Shown piece after piece: positions 1-8,551 of a stretch of 64,000 nt of DNA. The notes under the pieces were generated by a model. It was given only the letters and a program-made list of their open reading frames with translations, ran no database searches and had not been told where the DNA came from. Every line of letters begins with the position of its first letter. The first letter of the stretch is position 1. A program made the translations under genes and the position numbers. The stretch covers positions 310,001-374,000 of the forward strand of contig NZ_JAJTWT010000005.1 of the NCBI RefSeq assembly GCF_021353235.1, written 5' to 3'. The DNA comes from Pelomonas caseinilytica (GTDB taxonomy: Bacteria; Pseudomonadota; Gammaproteobacteria; Burkholderiales; Burkholderiaceae_C).

Positions 1-286
1 CCGCGAACACGATGCGCACCGCGAAGCCCATGGCCAGGCCGATCAGCAGCTGCTGGGCGATGAGCAGGGTGAGGGCGGGGAAGGAGTCCAGCGGCGTGGC
101 GGGAATCTCGGGCAGCGAGGGCTGGGCCGCGACGGCGATGAAGAGCGACAGGCCGACGCGCAGGCGCAGCGGCACGTTGCGCTGGCTGAAGGTGGGCATG
201 CCGGCGAAGAGGGCCAGCGTGCGGATGAAGGGCCACAGAAGTGGGTTCAGCCAGGCGAGGAGTTGGGGTTCGGTGACGGTGAACAT
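1..286 (-). CDS. fliR: Flagellar export gate protein FliR (5' part only)
   Basis: The first 95 codons of FliR, an inner-membrane component of the flagellar type III export gate with FliP and FliQ; the rest lies beyond the left edge. Translation starts MFTVTEPQLLAWL, continues through FIRTLALFAGMPTFSQRNVP, and then enters hydrophobic helices (LLIAQQLLIGLAMGF), matching FliR N-termini. The ATG at 284-286 is the first in frame. It is the last visible gene of the fliL-R block and is separated from fliQ by 139 bp holding a long inverted repeat. Identification rests on sequence and on the conserved P-Q-R order. Confidence 0.93.
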   Translation of the reverse strand, partial: MFTVTEPQLLAWLNPLLWPFIRTLALFAGMPTFSQRNVPLRLRVGLSLFIAVAAQPSLPEIPATPLDSFPALTLLIAQQLLIGLAMGFAVRIVFA

Positions 287-320
287 CCCGTTCAGGCTCC
301 AAACGGGTCGCTTTTGCATG

Positions 321-389
321 GAGCCTTTGTGACTCGGTGCACCGAGCCGGGGCGGATTCCCGCGGCGGTGCAGCGAGTCGCAAAGGCTC
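321..389. repeat. Long inverted repeat between fliQ and fliR (family D)
   Basis: Arms 321-343 and 367-389 are complementary at 21 of 23 positions, with a 23-nt spacer. The arm begins GAGCCTTTGTGACTCGGTGC. It fills the fliQ-fliR gap and would form a stable hairpin in the mRNA just before fliR. I saw no second copy in this window. It could be a repeat element, an attenuator or an RNA-processing site. Confidence 0.7.
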
Positions 390-425
390 TTCGCAAGAGC
401 AACCTCAAGCAAGTTCGGGCAAAAC

Positions 426-695
426 TCAACCCACCACCGAAGGAATCGTCTGCAACGTCCGCTGGATGTACTCCACCAGCGTCGTCATCATCCACGGCCC
501 CGCGACGGCCAGCGTCAGCACGGCCGCAACGACCTTGGGCACGAAGGACAGCGTCGCCTCGTTGATCTGCGTCGCTGCCTGGATGACGCTGATCACCACG
601 CCGACGAGCAGCACGACGATGAGCACCGGCGCGGCCACCAGCATGAGCATGTACAGGCCTTGCTGGCCGAAGGTGAAGACTTGTTGGGCGTCCAT
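426..695 (-). CDS. fliQ: Flagellar export gate protein FliQ
   Basis: An 89-residue, two-helix inner-membrane protein, the usual FliQ length. FliQ surrounds the FliP/FliR core of the flagellar protein-export gate. Visible marks are MDAQQVFTFGQQGLYMLML, a first hydrophobic helix at about 15-40, the conserved QINEATLSFVPK at about 43-54, and a second helix at about 57-78. The ATG at 693-695 lies 14 nt after the fliP stop, so the pair is probably co-transcribed and translationally coupled. The 3' side carries the family D inverted repeat. Confidence 0.96.
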   Translation of the reverse strand: MDAQQVFTFGQQGLYMLMLVAAPVLIVVLLVGVVISVIQAATQINEATLSFVPKVVAAVLTLAVAGPWMMTTLVEYIQRTLQTIPSVVG

Positions 696-709
696 GGCGG
701 TCGGGTCGT

Positions 710-1453
710 TCAGGTCACGAAGCTGGCTGCGAGCGAGCCCAGCAGGAGATTCCAGCCGTCTGCCAGCACGAACAGCATCAGCTTGAAGGGCAGGGCGACG
801 AGCACCGGCGACAGCATCATCATCCCCAGGCTCATCAGCACGCTGGCCACGATCATGTCGATGACCAGGAAGGGGATGAAGATGAGGAAGGCGATCTGGA
901 AGGCGCTTTTCAGCTCGCTGGTCACGAAGGAAGGCACCAGCACCTTGAAGGGCACGTCCTCGGCCTTGACGCTCGGGTCGAGCTTGGCCAGGCGCGAGAA
1001 GAGGGCCACGTCGGCCTGGCGCGTCTGCTTGAGCATGAAGGCCCGCATCGGCACCTCGGCGCGCTTCAGGGCCTCGTCGAACTGGATCTGCCCGGCGCTG
1101 TAGGGCTGCCAGGCCTCGGCGTAGACCTTGTCCAGCGTCGGGCTCATGACGAAGAAGGTCAGGAACAGGCTCAGGCCGACGATGACCTGGTTGGGCGGCG
1201 CCGCCTGGGTGCCCAGGGCCTGGCGCATCAGGCTGAGCACGATGGCGATGCGCGTGAAGGCCGTCATCATCAACAGCACCGCAGGCAGGAAGCCCAGGGC
1301 CGTGAAGAACAGCAGCGTCTGGATGGGCACCGAGTAGCTGCCGCCGGCGCCCTGGCCGACGAGCAGCGGCAGTGTGGCTGGCGGGGTCTGGCCCTGCTGT
1401 GCGAAGGCGGTGCCGGCGGCGGCCAGCAGCGCGAGCGTGACCGTGGTCTTCAC
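710..1453 (-). CDS. fliP: Flagellar export gate protein FliP
   Basis: A 247-residue FliP, the core pore subunit of the export gate. A cleavable signal peptide ([18 protein letters not shown], about 1-18) is followed by helices including [20 protein letters not shown] and [19 protein letters not shown] near the C-terminus, both family hallmarks. I chose the GTG at 1451-1453 because it puts the signal peptide at the N-terminus. The frame is open upstream to an ATG at 1678 that overlaps the end of fliO, but that 75-residue extension would be repeat-derived and would bury the signal peptide. No clear Shine-Dalgarno precedes the GTG, because a family A repeat abuts it. Confidence 0.94.
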   Translation of the reverse strand: MKTTVTLALLAAAGTAFAQQGQTPPATLPLLVGQGAGGSYSVPIQTLLFFTALGFLPAVLLMMTAFTRIAIVLSLMRQALGTQAAPPNQVIVGLSLFLTFFVMSPTLDKVYAEAWQPYSAGQIQFDEALKRAEVPMRAFMLKQTRQADVALFSRLAKLDPSVKAEDVPFKVLVPSFVTSELKSAFQIAFLIFIPFLVIDMIVASVLMSLGMMMLSPVLVALPFKLMLFVLADGWNLLLGSLAASFVT

Positions 1454-1456
1454 CGC

Positions 1457-1670
1457 GGGCCGAGCGCCGGGCCGCCCCAAGCCGGCCCGCGGGCGATGTG
1501 CTTGCGGCTCGACGCCGCAAGCATCGCCGTCCCCTTGGGGGCTGAGGCCGGACACGGCAAGTCCTGAGGACTTGCCGCGCCCGCCGAAGAGCAGCCGCTC
1601 TGTCGGCTGCGCGGTCTGCAAGACCGACCGGACTCGCTCGCGTTCAGCTATGCGAGGGTGGGCGAGGGGC
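1457..1670 (+). repeat. Intergenic repeat family A, copy 1 (fliO-fliP gap)
   Basis: The core at 1457-1541 matches copies at 9.6, 11.9, 35.4 and 38.4 kb: an arm CCGGGCCGCCCCAAGCCGGC, then GCTTGCGGC/GCCGCAAGC around a 5-nt loop. Unlike the other copies it carries extra hairpins (GGCAAGTCC/GGACTTGCC near 1556-1577 and GCAGCCG/CGGCTGC near 1591-1610) before the common end GCGAGGGGC. In the gene direction it starts right after the fliO stop codon and ends 3 nt from the fliP start. Confidence 0.8.
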
Positions 1671-1991
1671 TCAAACATCCTGGCGCTCCTTCTTCAGGAA
1701 GCTCGAGAAGCTGGCCGGCGCGACCGGCTCGGCCTGGGGCGGCATGACGTGCAGAGTGCTGATGTTTTGCGCCGTGGCGCCCAGCACCAGCCAGCGGCGG
1801 TCGTCGCCCTGGCCGACCTCGACGACCAGCAGGCGTTGGTTGGGGGCCGTGGGCAGCTGGGCCACGACGCGCAATACGCCGGCCGCCGCCGCGCCGCCCA
1901 TGGGCGTGCGCTTGAGCAGCCACAGCGCGACGGGGATCAGCGCGACGATGCCGAGGAACCAGAGAAACGGAAGCAGGCCGGTGGCGTTCAT
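1671..1991 (-). CDS. fliO: Flagellar biosynthesis protein FliO
   Basis: A 106-residue single-pass membrane protein that assists assembly of the FliP ring. An N-terminal helix ([20 protein letters not shown], about 6-25) is followed by a small cytoplasmic domain containing [20 protein letters not shown] and [17 protein letters not shown], the usual FliO layout. It sits between fliN and fliP as in many proteobacteria. The ATG at 1989-1991 is preceded by a TCAAGTCC-N11-GCCGAGGC string at 1992-2018 that resembles sigma-28 sites but touches the start codon, so it is unlikely to be this gene's promoter. Confidence 0.9.
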   Translation of the reverse strand: MNATGLLPFLWFLGIVALIPVALWLLKRTPMGGAAAAGVLRVVAQLPTAPNQRLLVVEVGQGDDRRWLVLGATAQNISTLHVMPPQAEPVAPASFSSFLKKERQDV

Positions 1992-2075
1992 GCCTCGGCA
2001 TTCTGCGGACGGACTTGAGCCGCCGAACCCCCTAAGTGGCAGGCAATGCAGCCTCTATTCAGAGCGACAAGAAAT

Positions 2076-2141
2076 GCAACCACAGAGGCACGGAGGCACA
2101 GAGAACGAGTTCCTCTGAACTCCTCCGTGTCTCCGGGTTGC
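2076..2141. repeat. Intergenic repeat family B, copy 1 (fliN-fliO gap)
   Basis: A palindrome with a left arm reading GCAACCACAGAGGCACGGAG and a right arm ending CCTCCGTGTCTCCGGGTTGC. It is the most diverged of five copies (others at 7.6, 8.5, 27.0 and 29.3 kb). It lies between fliN and fliO, inside what should be one operon. Confidence 0.85.
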
Positions 2142-2155
2142 CTTTGATTCCGGCG

Positions 2156-2605
2156 TCATGCAGATTTGGACAAGCGGCGCATGCGTTCGGAAGGCGTGAC
2201 GATGTCGGTCAGCCGGATGCCGAACTTGTCGTTCACCACCACCACCTCGCCCTGGGCGATGAGGTAGCCGTTGACCAGCACGTCCATGGGTTCGCCGGCC
2301 AGGGCGTCCAGCTCGACGACGGAGCCTTGCGCCAGCTGCAGGATGTTCTTGATCGGGATGCGGGTGCGGCCGAGCTCGACGGTCAGCTGGACGGGGATGT
2401 CCAGGATCATGTTGATGTCGCCCGCCGGGCCGCCCGCCGTCGTGGGCGTGAAGTTGGCGAAGCTGGGCGTGGACACCTGCTCGGGCGCCACCTCCTCGGC
2501 CACGGCGGTGCTGGCCGCGGGCGCGGCGGAGGCCTCGGCGAGTGCCGCGGCCCATTCGGCCGCCATCGCGTCCTGTTCTTCTTGGCTCGGGGAATCAGGG
2601 CTCAT
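2156..2605 (-). CDS. fliN: Flagellar motor switch protein FliN
   Basis: A 149-residue C-ring protein. The first ~60 residues are Ala/Glu-rich and low complexity. The C-terminal SpoA domain (about 65-140) has DIPVQLTVELGRTRIPIKNI, ELDALAGEPMDVLVNGYLIA and VNDKFGIRLTDIV, which are strongly conserved in FliN. FliN forms the base of the C ring, binds FliH and helps receive CheY-P. Its start overlaps the end of fliM by 11 nt, indicating translational coupling. Confidence 0.96.
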   Translation of the reverse strand: MSPDSPSQEEQDAMAAEWAAALAEASAAPAASTAVAEEVAPEQVSTPSFANFTPTTAGGPAGDINMILDIPVQLTVELGRTRIPIKNILQLAQGSVVELDALAGEPMDVLVNGYLIAQGEVVVVNDKFGIRLTDIVTPSERMRRLSKSA

Positions 2606-3599
2606 GTCGGGCTCCCAGCCAGCTCTCTTGCGAGCCGGTCAGCATCTTGTCGATCTTGAGGGCGTACTTGCCGTTGGAGGTGCCGTAGTGGCAGTCGAAG
2701 ACGGGCACGCCGTCCACCTTGGCCTGCAGCAGGGGCTCCAGGTCCAGCTCGATGAAGTCGCCCGGCTTGAAGGCGAGCAACTGCTCCACCGTGGCCGGTG
2801 CGGTGCCCAGCTCGGCGACGAGTTCGACCTCGGCGGCCTGGATCTGCGTCTTCAGCAGGTTGATCCAGCGGCGGTCGGGCTCGGAGGAGTCGCCCTGCGT
2901 CGTGCTGTAGAGCACGTCGCGGATGGGCTCCAGCGTCGAGTAGGGAATGCAGAAGTAGATGGTGCCGCTGGTCTCGCCGATCTCCAGCGTGAACGAGGTC
3001 GAAACGACGATCTCGCTGGGCGTGGCGATGTTGGCGAACTGGGGCTGCATCTCCGAGCGCTGGTACTCCAGCTCCAGCGGATAGATGCCCTTCCAGGCCT
3101 TGTGGTACTCGGCGAGGATGACCTCGACGATGCGGGTGATGACGCGTTGCTCGGTGGGCGAGAAGTCGCGGCCCTCGATGCGGGCGTGGAACTTGCCGAT
3201 GCCGCCGAACAGCGAGTCGATGACCGAGAACACCAGGGTCGGGTCGCAGACGATGAGGCCGCTGCCGCGCAGCGGCTTGACCGAGACGATGTTGAAGTTG
3301 GTCGGGACGACGATCTCGCGCAGGAAGGCGCTGTACTTCTGCACCTTGATGCCGCCGATGGCGACTTCGGGACTCTTGCGGATGAAGTTGAACAGGCCCA
3401 CGCGGATGTTGCGCGCGAACCGCTCGTTGATGATCTCCATCGTGGGCATGCGCCCACGGACGATGCGTTCCTGGCTGGCGAGGTTGTACTCGCGTATGCC
3501 GCCGACCTGCTCCTCCTCGGCCTCGAGCTTCTGGCTCTCGCCGGTGATGCCCTGGAGCAGTGCATCGACTTCGTCTTGGGAAAGAATCTGCTGGTTCAT
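2595..3599 (-). CDS. fliM: Flagellar motor switch protein FliM
   Basis: A 334-residue switch protein of the C ring. The N-terminal CheY-P-binding peptide is intact (ILSQDEVDALLQG, about 5-17). The middle CheC-like domain follows (RMPTMEIINERFARNIRVGL), and a C-terminal SpoA domain ends with VPVFDCHYGTSNGKYALKID. The length is normal for the family. It is flanked by fliL (15 nt upstream) and fliN (11-nt overlap). CheY and CheZ, the likely partners, are encoded at 28 kb. Confidence 0.97.
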   Translation of the reverse strand: MNQQILSQDEVDALLQGITGESQKLEAEEEQVGGIREYNLASQERIVRGRMPTMEIINERFARNIRVGLFNFIRKSPEVAIGGIKVQKYSAFLREIVVPTNFNIVSVKPLRGSGLIVCDPTLVFSVIDSLFGGIGKFHARIEGRDFSPTEQRVITRIVEVILAEYHKAWKGIYPLELEYQRSEMQPQFANIATPSEIVVSTSFTLEIGETSGTIYFCIPYSTLEPIRDVLYSTTQGDSSEPDRRWINLLKTQIQAAEVELVAELGTAPATVEQLLAFKPGDFIELDLEPLLQAKVDGVPVFDCHYGTSNGKYALKIDKMLTGSQESWLGARHEP

Positions 3600-3614
3600 G
3601 GCCGCAAATCCGGC

Positions 3615-4220
3615 TTACTGGACGATGAAGTTGGAGAAGAGCACCTGGGTGATCGGGTTCTCGACCGCCGCCTTCTTTTTCTTCTTTTTCTTCTTGGGTG
3701 CGTCGGAGGCAGCCGCGGCGGCCTCGTCCTCTTCGTCGTCGACCTCTATGCCCATGGGCCGCGCCGACTCGCGCATGATTTCACGCGCCAGCTTTTCCTT
3801 GCCCTCGCGCGTGAGCAGCTCCGCCGCCGTCTTGTGCGAGAGCACCATCAACACGTTGGAGCGGATGGCCGGCATGTAGGCCTTGATCTGGTCGGCCACC
3901 TTGGGGTCCTCGACCTGCAGCGTCACGCCGACCTGGGCGAAGCGGTCCACGTCCTTGTCGGCGAGGTTGACGGTGAAGGGGTCCAGCGGCACGAAGGTGG
4001 GCGGATGGTCGCTCTTGGCGTGGGCCTTGGGCTTGGCCGGCGCCTCGACGGCTTCTGTGCCGTCGTCGGCCTCTTCGTCGACGGGCTTCTTCTTCAGCAG
4101 CATCACGGCCGCGCCGCCGCCCACCAGCACCAGCAGCAGCACCGCCGCCAGGATGATGATCAGCTTCTTCTTGCCGCCCCCCTTGGGCGCGGCATCAACG
4201 GCAGCCGGCGCAGTCGCCAT
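3615..4220 (-). CDS. fliL: Flagellar basal-body protein FliL with Lys-rich insertion
   Basis: A 201-residue single-pass protein that rings the stator units. A transmembrane helix (KLIIILAAVLLLVLVGGGAA, about 19-38) precedes the periplasmic domain, with VPLDPFTVNLAD and VGVTLQVEDPKVADQIKAY typical of FliL, and the usual C-terminal ITQVLFSNFIVQ. The region before that tail is unusual: an acidic/alanine stretch and then eight consecutive lysines. The ATG at 4218-4220 has AAGGAG 5 nt upstream. An in-frame start 33 nt further up lacks this. The 121-bp gap to fliK has a 7-bp hairpin (4241-4259) and may hold a promoter for fliL-R. Confidence 0.94.
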   Translation of the reverse strand: MATAPAAVDAAPKGGGKKKLIIILAAVLLLVLVGGGAAVMLLKKKPVDEEADDGTEAVEAPAKPKAHAKSDHPPTFVPLDPFTVNLADKDVDRFAQVGVTLQVEDPKVADQIKAYMPAIRSNVLMVLSHKTAAELLTREGKEKLAREIMRESARPMGIEVDDEEDEAAAAASDAPKKKKKKKKAAVENPITQVLFSNFIVQ

Positions 4221-4341
4221 GAAAACTCCTTGAACGGTCTCCGCCCAGGCCATGGGCGGCTTTCGCTCCGATTATTGACCCGGGTCTTCCCTGGGATGTC
4301 CTGATTAGGTCGGGCCGGGCGTGGCTATTTCCGCTTCAGGC

Positions 4342-5586
4342 TCAGGCAAATGTGTCGAGAAGGCCGACGCTGCGCTTCGGGGCGCTCGCGGCGCCGCCGC
4401 CAGAGCCGCCGCCGGCGCGCGAGACGCCCGCCGTGCGGCTGCCGGCGGCTTCATCGCCGCCTCGGGCCTCGCCCTGGGCATCGCCGTCGCGCGGCGCCTG
4501 CTGGAAGACGCCACCGCCCGACAGCGTCAGTCCCTGGCCCTGCAGGGCGGCGGCCAGGTCGGGCAGGCTCTGCTCCAGGGCCTGGCGCGTCTCGGCCTGG
4601 GCGGCGTGGAAGGACACCTGGGCCTGCGAGCCGTCCACGACGATCTGCACGGCCACGGGCCCCATGTCGGCCGGATTGAGCTGGAGTTCGGCCTGCTGGA
4701 TGCCGTCCACGGCCATCAGGCTGACACGGGCGCCGATCTCGGGGGCGAAGGTGCTGCCGTGCAGGGGGGCCTGGATGTGGGCATGGGCGGCAACCGGAGC
4801 GTCGGCCGCGCCGGGCGCCGTGGCGGTCGACCCCGGCAGGGCCTGGGCCAGCGCGGCGGCAAAGCTGGGTGGCGCGGCGTCGGCGCCCGCATGGGCCGGG
4901 GCAGCCGGGCCCGCGGCCGAGGTCAGCGACTCGGTGGCGGCGCGGGCGCTGGCCTTGTCGGCCTGCAGTTCCGCCGTCCTGGCGCGCGGAGCCTCGCCGG
5001 CTTCGGCGGCGGCCCGGCCGTCGACTGCGCTGCCCGCCGTCCCGGCGACCGCTGCGTTCGCACGGCCGCCGGCGCGGGCCGTCGTCTCGTCCTCGTCGGG
5101 GGCCGCCTTGGCATGGGCGCGGTGGCCGGCATGGGCCGCGGCGCCCGCCTCGGGTGGCGCCGTCGGGGCGGCTTGCGGGTTCAGGCCCAGCAGTTGCGTG
5201 AATTCCTTGAGTTCCGGCGTGTCGGGCCCGTCTTCGCCATCGTCCTTGCCATCGGCGCGGGCGGTGGCGGTGGCCTCAGGCGCGTCGCTGGCGTCGGCCT
5301 TGGCCTCGGCCGGCTTGGCCTGGCCTTGCGGCGCAGGCGTCTTGGCCGGCGGGTTGGGCTTGGCGGGCGCCGGGGCGGCGCGGCGGGCGGCCTGGGTGTC
5401 GGCGGGGCTGGCCGGCTCCGCGTCATGCGGCGCGGCTTCGGCCGGCGCCGGCGTGGCCTGGCGGGTCAGGAATTGGGCGAAGCTCGGTCCGGCGGGGGCG
5501 TTGGCGGCATTGGCCGTCGGCGTGGGTGGCGCGGCCGGGGGCAGGGCGGCCGGCTTGGGGGCGATGGTCTGGGAACTGGCGAGCAT
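4342..5586 (-). CDS. fliK: Flagellar hook-length control protein FliK
   Basis: A 414-residue exported molecular ruler that sets hook length and switches export specificity through FlhB. The first ~270 residues are very rich in Ala, Pro and Glu with little order, as expected of the ruler part. The conserved C-terminal domain lies at about 285-365, with LQLNPADMGPVAVQIVVDGS, QVSFHAAQAETRQALEQSLP and DLAAALQGQGLTLSGGGV. The gene begins 3 nt after the fliJ stop codon, the usual order. Confidence 0.92.
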   Translation of the reverse strand: MLASSQTIAPKPAALPPAAPPTPTANAANAPAGPSFAQFLTRQATPAPAEAAPHDAEPASPADTQAARRAAPAPAKPNPPAKTPAPQGQAKPAEAKADASDAPEATATARADGKDDGEDGPDTPELKEFTQLLGLNPQAAPTAPPEAGAAAHAGHRAHAKAAPDEDETTARAGGRANAAVAGTAGSAVDGRAAAEAGEAPRARTAELQADKASARAATESLTSAAGPAAPAHAGADAAPPSFAAALAQALPGSTATAPGAADAPVAAHAHIQAPLHGSTFAPEIGARVSLMAVDGIQQAELQLNPADMGPVAVQIVVDGSQAQVSFHAAQAETRQALEQSLPDLAAALQGQGLTLSGGGVFQQAPRDGDAQGEARGGDEAAGSRTAGVSRAGGGSGGGAASAPKRSVGLLDTFA

Positions 5587-5589
5587 GGC

Positions 5590-6045
5590 TTAGGCGTGGG
5601 CGGTGCGGCGCAGGTGGGCGCGGGCGGCGAATTCGTCGGCGGCGCGCTGCTCGCGGCGCTGGGCCACCTTGGCGGCCTCGGCCTGGCGGCGGGCGATCAG
5701 CTGGCGCAGGGCGGCGACGCGCAGCTCGGCCTGGCGCAGGGCGTCGCGGGCGCGCACCTGGCGCTGGTCGGCATGGCTGGCGACGTGGCCCTGGGTGTCG
5801 ACGGCCTGGTCCAGCCGCTGGCCGAAGCTCTGGTAGCAGGCCACGATGTCCATGGTGGCCGCGCGCGTGAACTGCTGCGTCCAGCGCTGCTGGTATTCCT
5901 GCCGGTAGCCGGCCAGCTGGCCGTGCTGGCTGCGGGCCGCCTCGGCCTGGGCGCTGGCGGCATGCAGGGCGCGTGCCGCGGCGTCGCGTTCGCTCTCGGC
6001 CCGCTCGAGCAGCAGGACCAGGGTGTCGGTGGCGGATGCACTCAT
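5590..6045 (-). CDS. fliJ: Flagellar export chaperone FliJ
   Basis: A 151-residue protein predicted to be almost wholly coiled coil, with heptads rich in Ala, Arg, Gln and Glu. FliJ is the central stalk of the FliI ATPase ring and an escort for export chaperones. Identification rests on size, the coiled-coil pattern (including YRQEYQQRWTQQFTRAA) and position between fliI and fliK. The ATG at 6043-6045 has a GGAG box upstream. The gap to fliI is 74 nt. Confidence 0.88.
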   Translation of the reverse strand: MSASATDTLVLLLERAESERDAAARALHAASAQAEAARSQHGQLAGYRQEYQQRWTQQFTRAATMDIVACYQSFGQRLDQAVDTQGHVASHADQRQVRARDALRQAELRVAALRQLIARRQAEAAKVAQRREQRAADEFAARAHLRRTAHA

Positions 6046-6119
6046 CGAATAAAACTCCAGCGCGGCACATGGCCCACGGCCACGCGCTCAATCGATATCG
6101 GCGGGCGCCGGCCTCGGGT

Positions 6120-7544
6120 TTAGGCGCCCTGGACCACGGCCTGCAATTGGCTGACGCTGGCGTGAAGAAGTGCCGGGCTGTGCATGTCCTGCTGCAGCAG
6201 CCGCGTCATGTCGGCATGCAGGCGCACGGCCAGGTCCAGCTCGGGGTCGCTGCCCGGGGCATAGGCGCCGAGCTGGATCAGGTCGCGGGCCTTGTTGTAT
6301 TTCGCCAGAAGCTGGCGGAAGCGACGCGCGGAATCGACCTGGTTTTGGGGTGCAACACTGGTCATCACCCGTGAGATGGAGCGCTCGATGTCGATGGCGG
6401 GGTAGTGGCCGGCCTCGGCCAGCTCGCGCGAGAGCACGATGTGGCCGTCCAGGATGCCGCGGGCTGCGTCGGCGATGGGGTCCTGGGGGTCGTCCCCCTC
6501 GGTCAGCACGGTGTAGAAGGCCGTGATCGAGCCCTCGCCCGGCAGTCCGTTGCCGCTGCGCTCCACCAGCTGGGGCAGCTTGGCAAAGCAGCTCGGGGGG
6601 TAGCCCTTGGTGGCCGGCGGTTCGCCGATGGCCAGGGCGATCTCGCGCTGGGCCATGGCGTAGCGGGTGAGGCTGTCCATCAGCAGCAGCACGTGGCGGC
6701 CCTGGTCGCGGAAGTACTCCGCGATGGCGGTGGCGTAGTGCGCGCCCTGCATGCGCATCAGCGGCGGCGCGTCGGCCGGCGCGGCGACGACGACGCTGCG
6801 ACGCAGGCCCTCCTCGCCGAGGATGTCCTCGATGAACTCCTTGACCTCGCGGCCGCGCTCGCCGATCAGGCCGACCACGATGACGTCGGCCTGGGTGTAG
6901 CGGGCCATCATGCCGAGCAGTACCGACTTGCCGACGCCGGTGCCGGCGAACAGCCCCAGGCGCTGGCCGCGCCCGACGGTGAGCAGGGCGTTGATGGCCC
7001 GAACGCCGGTGTCCAGCGGCGTGCGCACGGGGTCGCGGTCCATCGCGTTGATGGGGCGGCGCACCATGGGCTCGTTGTGGATGCGGGTCAGCTCGCCGCG
7101 GCGGTCGATGGGGTGGCCGTGGGGGTCGACGACGCGGCCGAGCAGCCCGTCGCCCATGGGCAGGTGCAGGCCGCGGTCCTCGCCGCGGCGCCAGGGATGC
7201 AGCGGCGCCCCCAGCTGCGGGGCCAGCGGTGGCAGGTGGCGGGGCACGACGGTGGCGCCGCTGGACAGTCCTTGCACCTCGTCGGTGGGCATGAGGTAGG
7301 CGCGGTCGCCGGAGAAGCCGACGACCTCGGCGTTGACAGGCGCCATGCCGCGACGCGGCGCGTTGCCGGTGCTCGGCATCTGGATACGGCAGACGGAGCC
7401 CAGCGGCACCTTGATGCCGGTGGCCTCCAGCACCAGGCCGGCCACGCGCACGAGCTTGCCCTGGGACTCCAGCGGCGCGGGATTGCTGGCCAGCGTTTCC
7501 AGGTCGGCGAGGTAACGCTGCCAGCGGGTGGTGCGCTGGGTCAC
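6120..7544 (-). CDS. fliI: Flagellum-specific ATPase FliI
   Basis: A 474-residue ATPase energising flagellar protein export. The Walker A motif GTGVGKSV (about 201-208) and the Walker B region [20 protein letters not shown] are intact. The F1-beta-like signature [19 protein letters not shown] distinguishes export ATPases. The start is GTG at 7542-7544 with GGAG about 8 nt upstream. It is flanked by fliH (across a family B repeat) and fliJ. Confidence 0.97.
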   Translation of the reverse strand: MTQRTTRWQRYLADLETLASNPAPLESQGKLVRVAGLVLEATGIKVPLGSVCRIQMPSTGNAPRRGMAPVNAEVVGFSGDRAYLMPTDEVQGLSSGATVVPRHLPPLAPQLGAPLHPWRRGEDRGLHLPMGDGLLGRVVDPHGHPIDRRGELTRIHNEPMVRRPINAMDRDPVRTPLDTGVRAINALLTVGRGQRLGLFAGTGVGKSVLLGMMARYTQADVIVVGLIGERGREVKEFIEDILGEEGLRRSVVVAAPADAPPLMRMQGAHYATAIAEYFRDQGRHVLLLMDSLTRYAMAQREIALAIGEPPATKGYPPSCFAKLPQLVERSGNGLPGEGSITAFYTVLTEGDDPQDPIADAARGILDGHIVLSRELAEAGHYPAIDIERSISRVMTSVAPQNQVDSARRFRQLLAKYNKARDLIQLGAYAPGSDPELDLAVRLHADMTRLLQQDMHSPALLHASVSQLQAVVQGA

Positions 7545-7569
7545 GGCGCCACTCCGCCGAATTCAGACA

Positions 7570-7641
7570 CAGCCACAGAGGCACAGAGGCACAGAGAGAG
7601 CCGGATGGTGCTGCCTCTGAGTCTCCGTGCCTCTGTGGCCT
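7570..7641. repeat. Intergenic repeat family B, copy 2 (fliH-fliI gap)
   Basis: A palindrome beginning AGCCACAGAGGCACAGAGGC and ending CCGTGCCTCTGTGGCC, filling nearly all of the fliH-fliI gap and starting 12 nt after the fliH stop codon in the gene direction. Confidence 0.88.
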
Positions 7642-7653
7642 TGTTTTTGGATT

Positions 7654-8436
7654 TCACTCGTCCACCTCGCGGCGGTCTTCCCAGATCGACTGCTGGCCGA
7701 TGGCCGAGACCGCCTGCTGCCAGCGCGCGGCGATGGTCGCATCGACGCTGGCGATGTCGGCATCGACCTTGACGCCGCCGCGCGCCACCTCCGCATCGGG
7801 AATGAGCTGGGCCTCGCGGGCCTTGAGTTCGCTGCCGGCGCCCTCCTGCACCAGCGGGTAGTCGTCGGGATGCACGCGCACGCGCACGTGGCGGGCCGAC
7901 AGCTGCAGGGCCTCGACGGCATCGTGGGCCACGCGGGCGACCAGCTCCGGGCGCTGCTCGAGCTCGCTGCGCACCACCTGGCGGGCCAACTCGACGGCGA
8001 TGCGGGCGACGGACTGGGCCATCTCGCCCTCGAGGGCCTGCAGTTCGGTATCGAAGTTCTTCACCAGCTGCCCGACCTGGGCGCTGATCTGCTGGGCAAA
8101 GCTGTGCTTGAACGCATCGAGCGCGGCCATGCCGTCGCGGTAGCCGTCCTGGTAACCGCTTTGCCGCGCGGCATGCAGCAGCTCCTGGAGGTCGGGCTCC
8201 GGCGGAGGGGGCGGCTGCACCGGTGCCGCCGCCGCGGCCGGTGGCGGCGCGGGCGGCCCGCCCGGACGCATGGGCGCGAAAGGGCCGGCGGGTGCGGCGC
8301 CGCCGAGGTTGTCGAGGTTCCAGGCGCGCGCGCCCTGGAGTTCTTCACCGGGGATGAAGCGGGCATAACTGCCCCGCCGCTCGCCTTCGCGGCGCTCGGG
8401 CGGGGGGACTTGCCGGGGCGGTGGTCTGGTTGCCAT
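7654..8436 (-). CDS. fliH: Flagellar export regulator FliH
   Basis: A 260-residue protein that dimerises, restrains FliI and docks it at FliN. The first ~85 residues are Pro/Ala-rich with poly-proline runs. The body is charged coiled coil (GYQDGYRDGMAALDAFKHSF), and the C-terminal half has VARIAVELARQVVRSELEQR and LVQEGAGSELKAREAQLIPD, matching the FliH/YscL stator-like domain. No good Shine-Dalgarno is seen because a family B repeat ends 12 nt before the ATG. Confidence 0.93.
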   Translation of the reverse strand: MATRPPPRQVPPPERREGERRGSYARFIPGEELQGARAWNLDNLGGAAPAGPFAPMRPGGPPAPPPAAAAAPVQPPPPPEPDLQELLHAARQSGYQDGYRDGMAALDAFKHSFAQQISAQVGQLVKNFDTELQALEGEMAQSVARIAVELARQVVRSELEQRPELVARVAHDAVEALQLSARHVRVRVHPDDYPLVQEGAGSELKAREAQLIPDAEVARGGVKVDADIASVDATIAARWQQAVSAIGQQSIWEDRREVDE

Positions 8437-8448
8437 GGCGATTCAAAC

Positions 8449-8533
8449 GCAACCACAGAGACACAGAGGCACGGAGAAATCCAAAACCATGACTTTGGGC
8501 TGCTTCTCTGTGGCTCTGTGCCTCTGTGGTTGC
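8449..8533. repeat. Intergenic repeat family B, copy 3 (fliG-fliH gap)
   Basis: A well-conserved palindrome. The left arm starts GCAACCACAGAGACACAGAG and the right arm ends GTGCCTCTGTGGTTGC. It occupies most of the 115-bp fliG-fliH gap, from 18 nt past the fliG stop to 12 nt before the fliH start. Confidence 0.9.
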
Positions 8534-8551
8534 ATTTCCTTAACCGCCGTT

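Noticed and set aside
710-1678. FliP with a 75-residue N-terminal extension from the ATG at 1678
   Set aside because: The extension is encoded by the family A repeat and would place the FliP signal peptide internally. It is noted as a curiosity only.
2271-4304. A 677-codon plus-strand open frame over fliN, fliM and fliL
   Set aside because: It is antisense to three clear flagellar genes and without recognisable domains.
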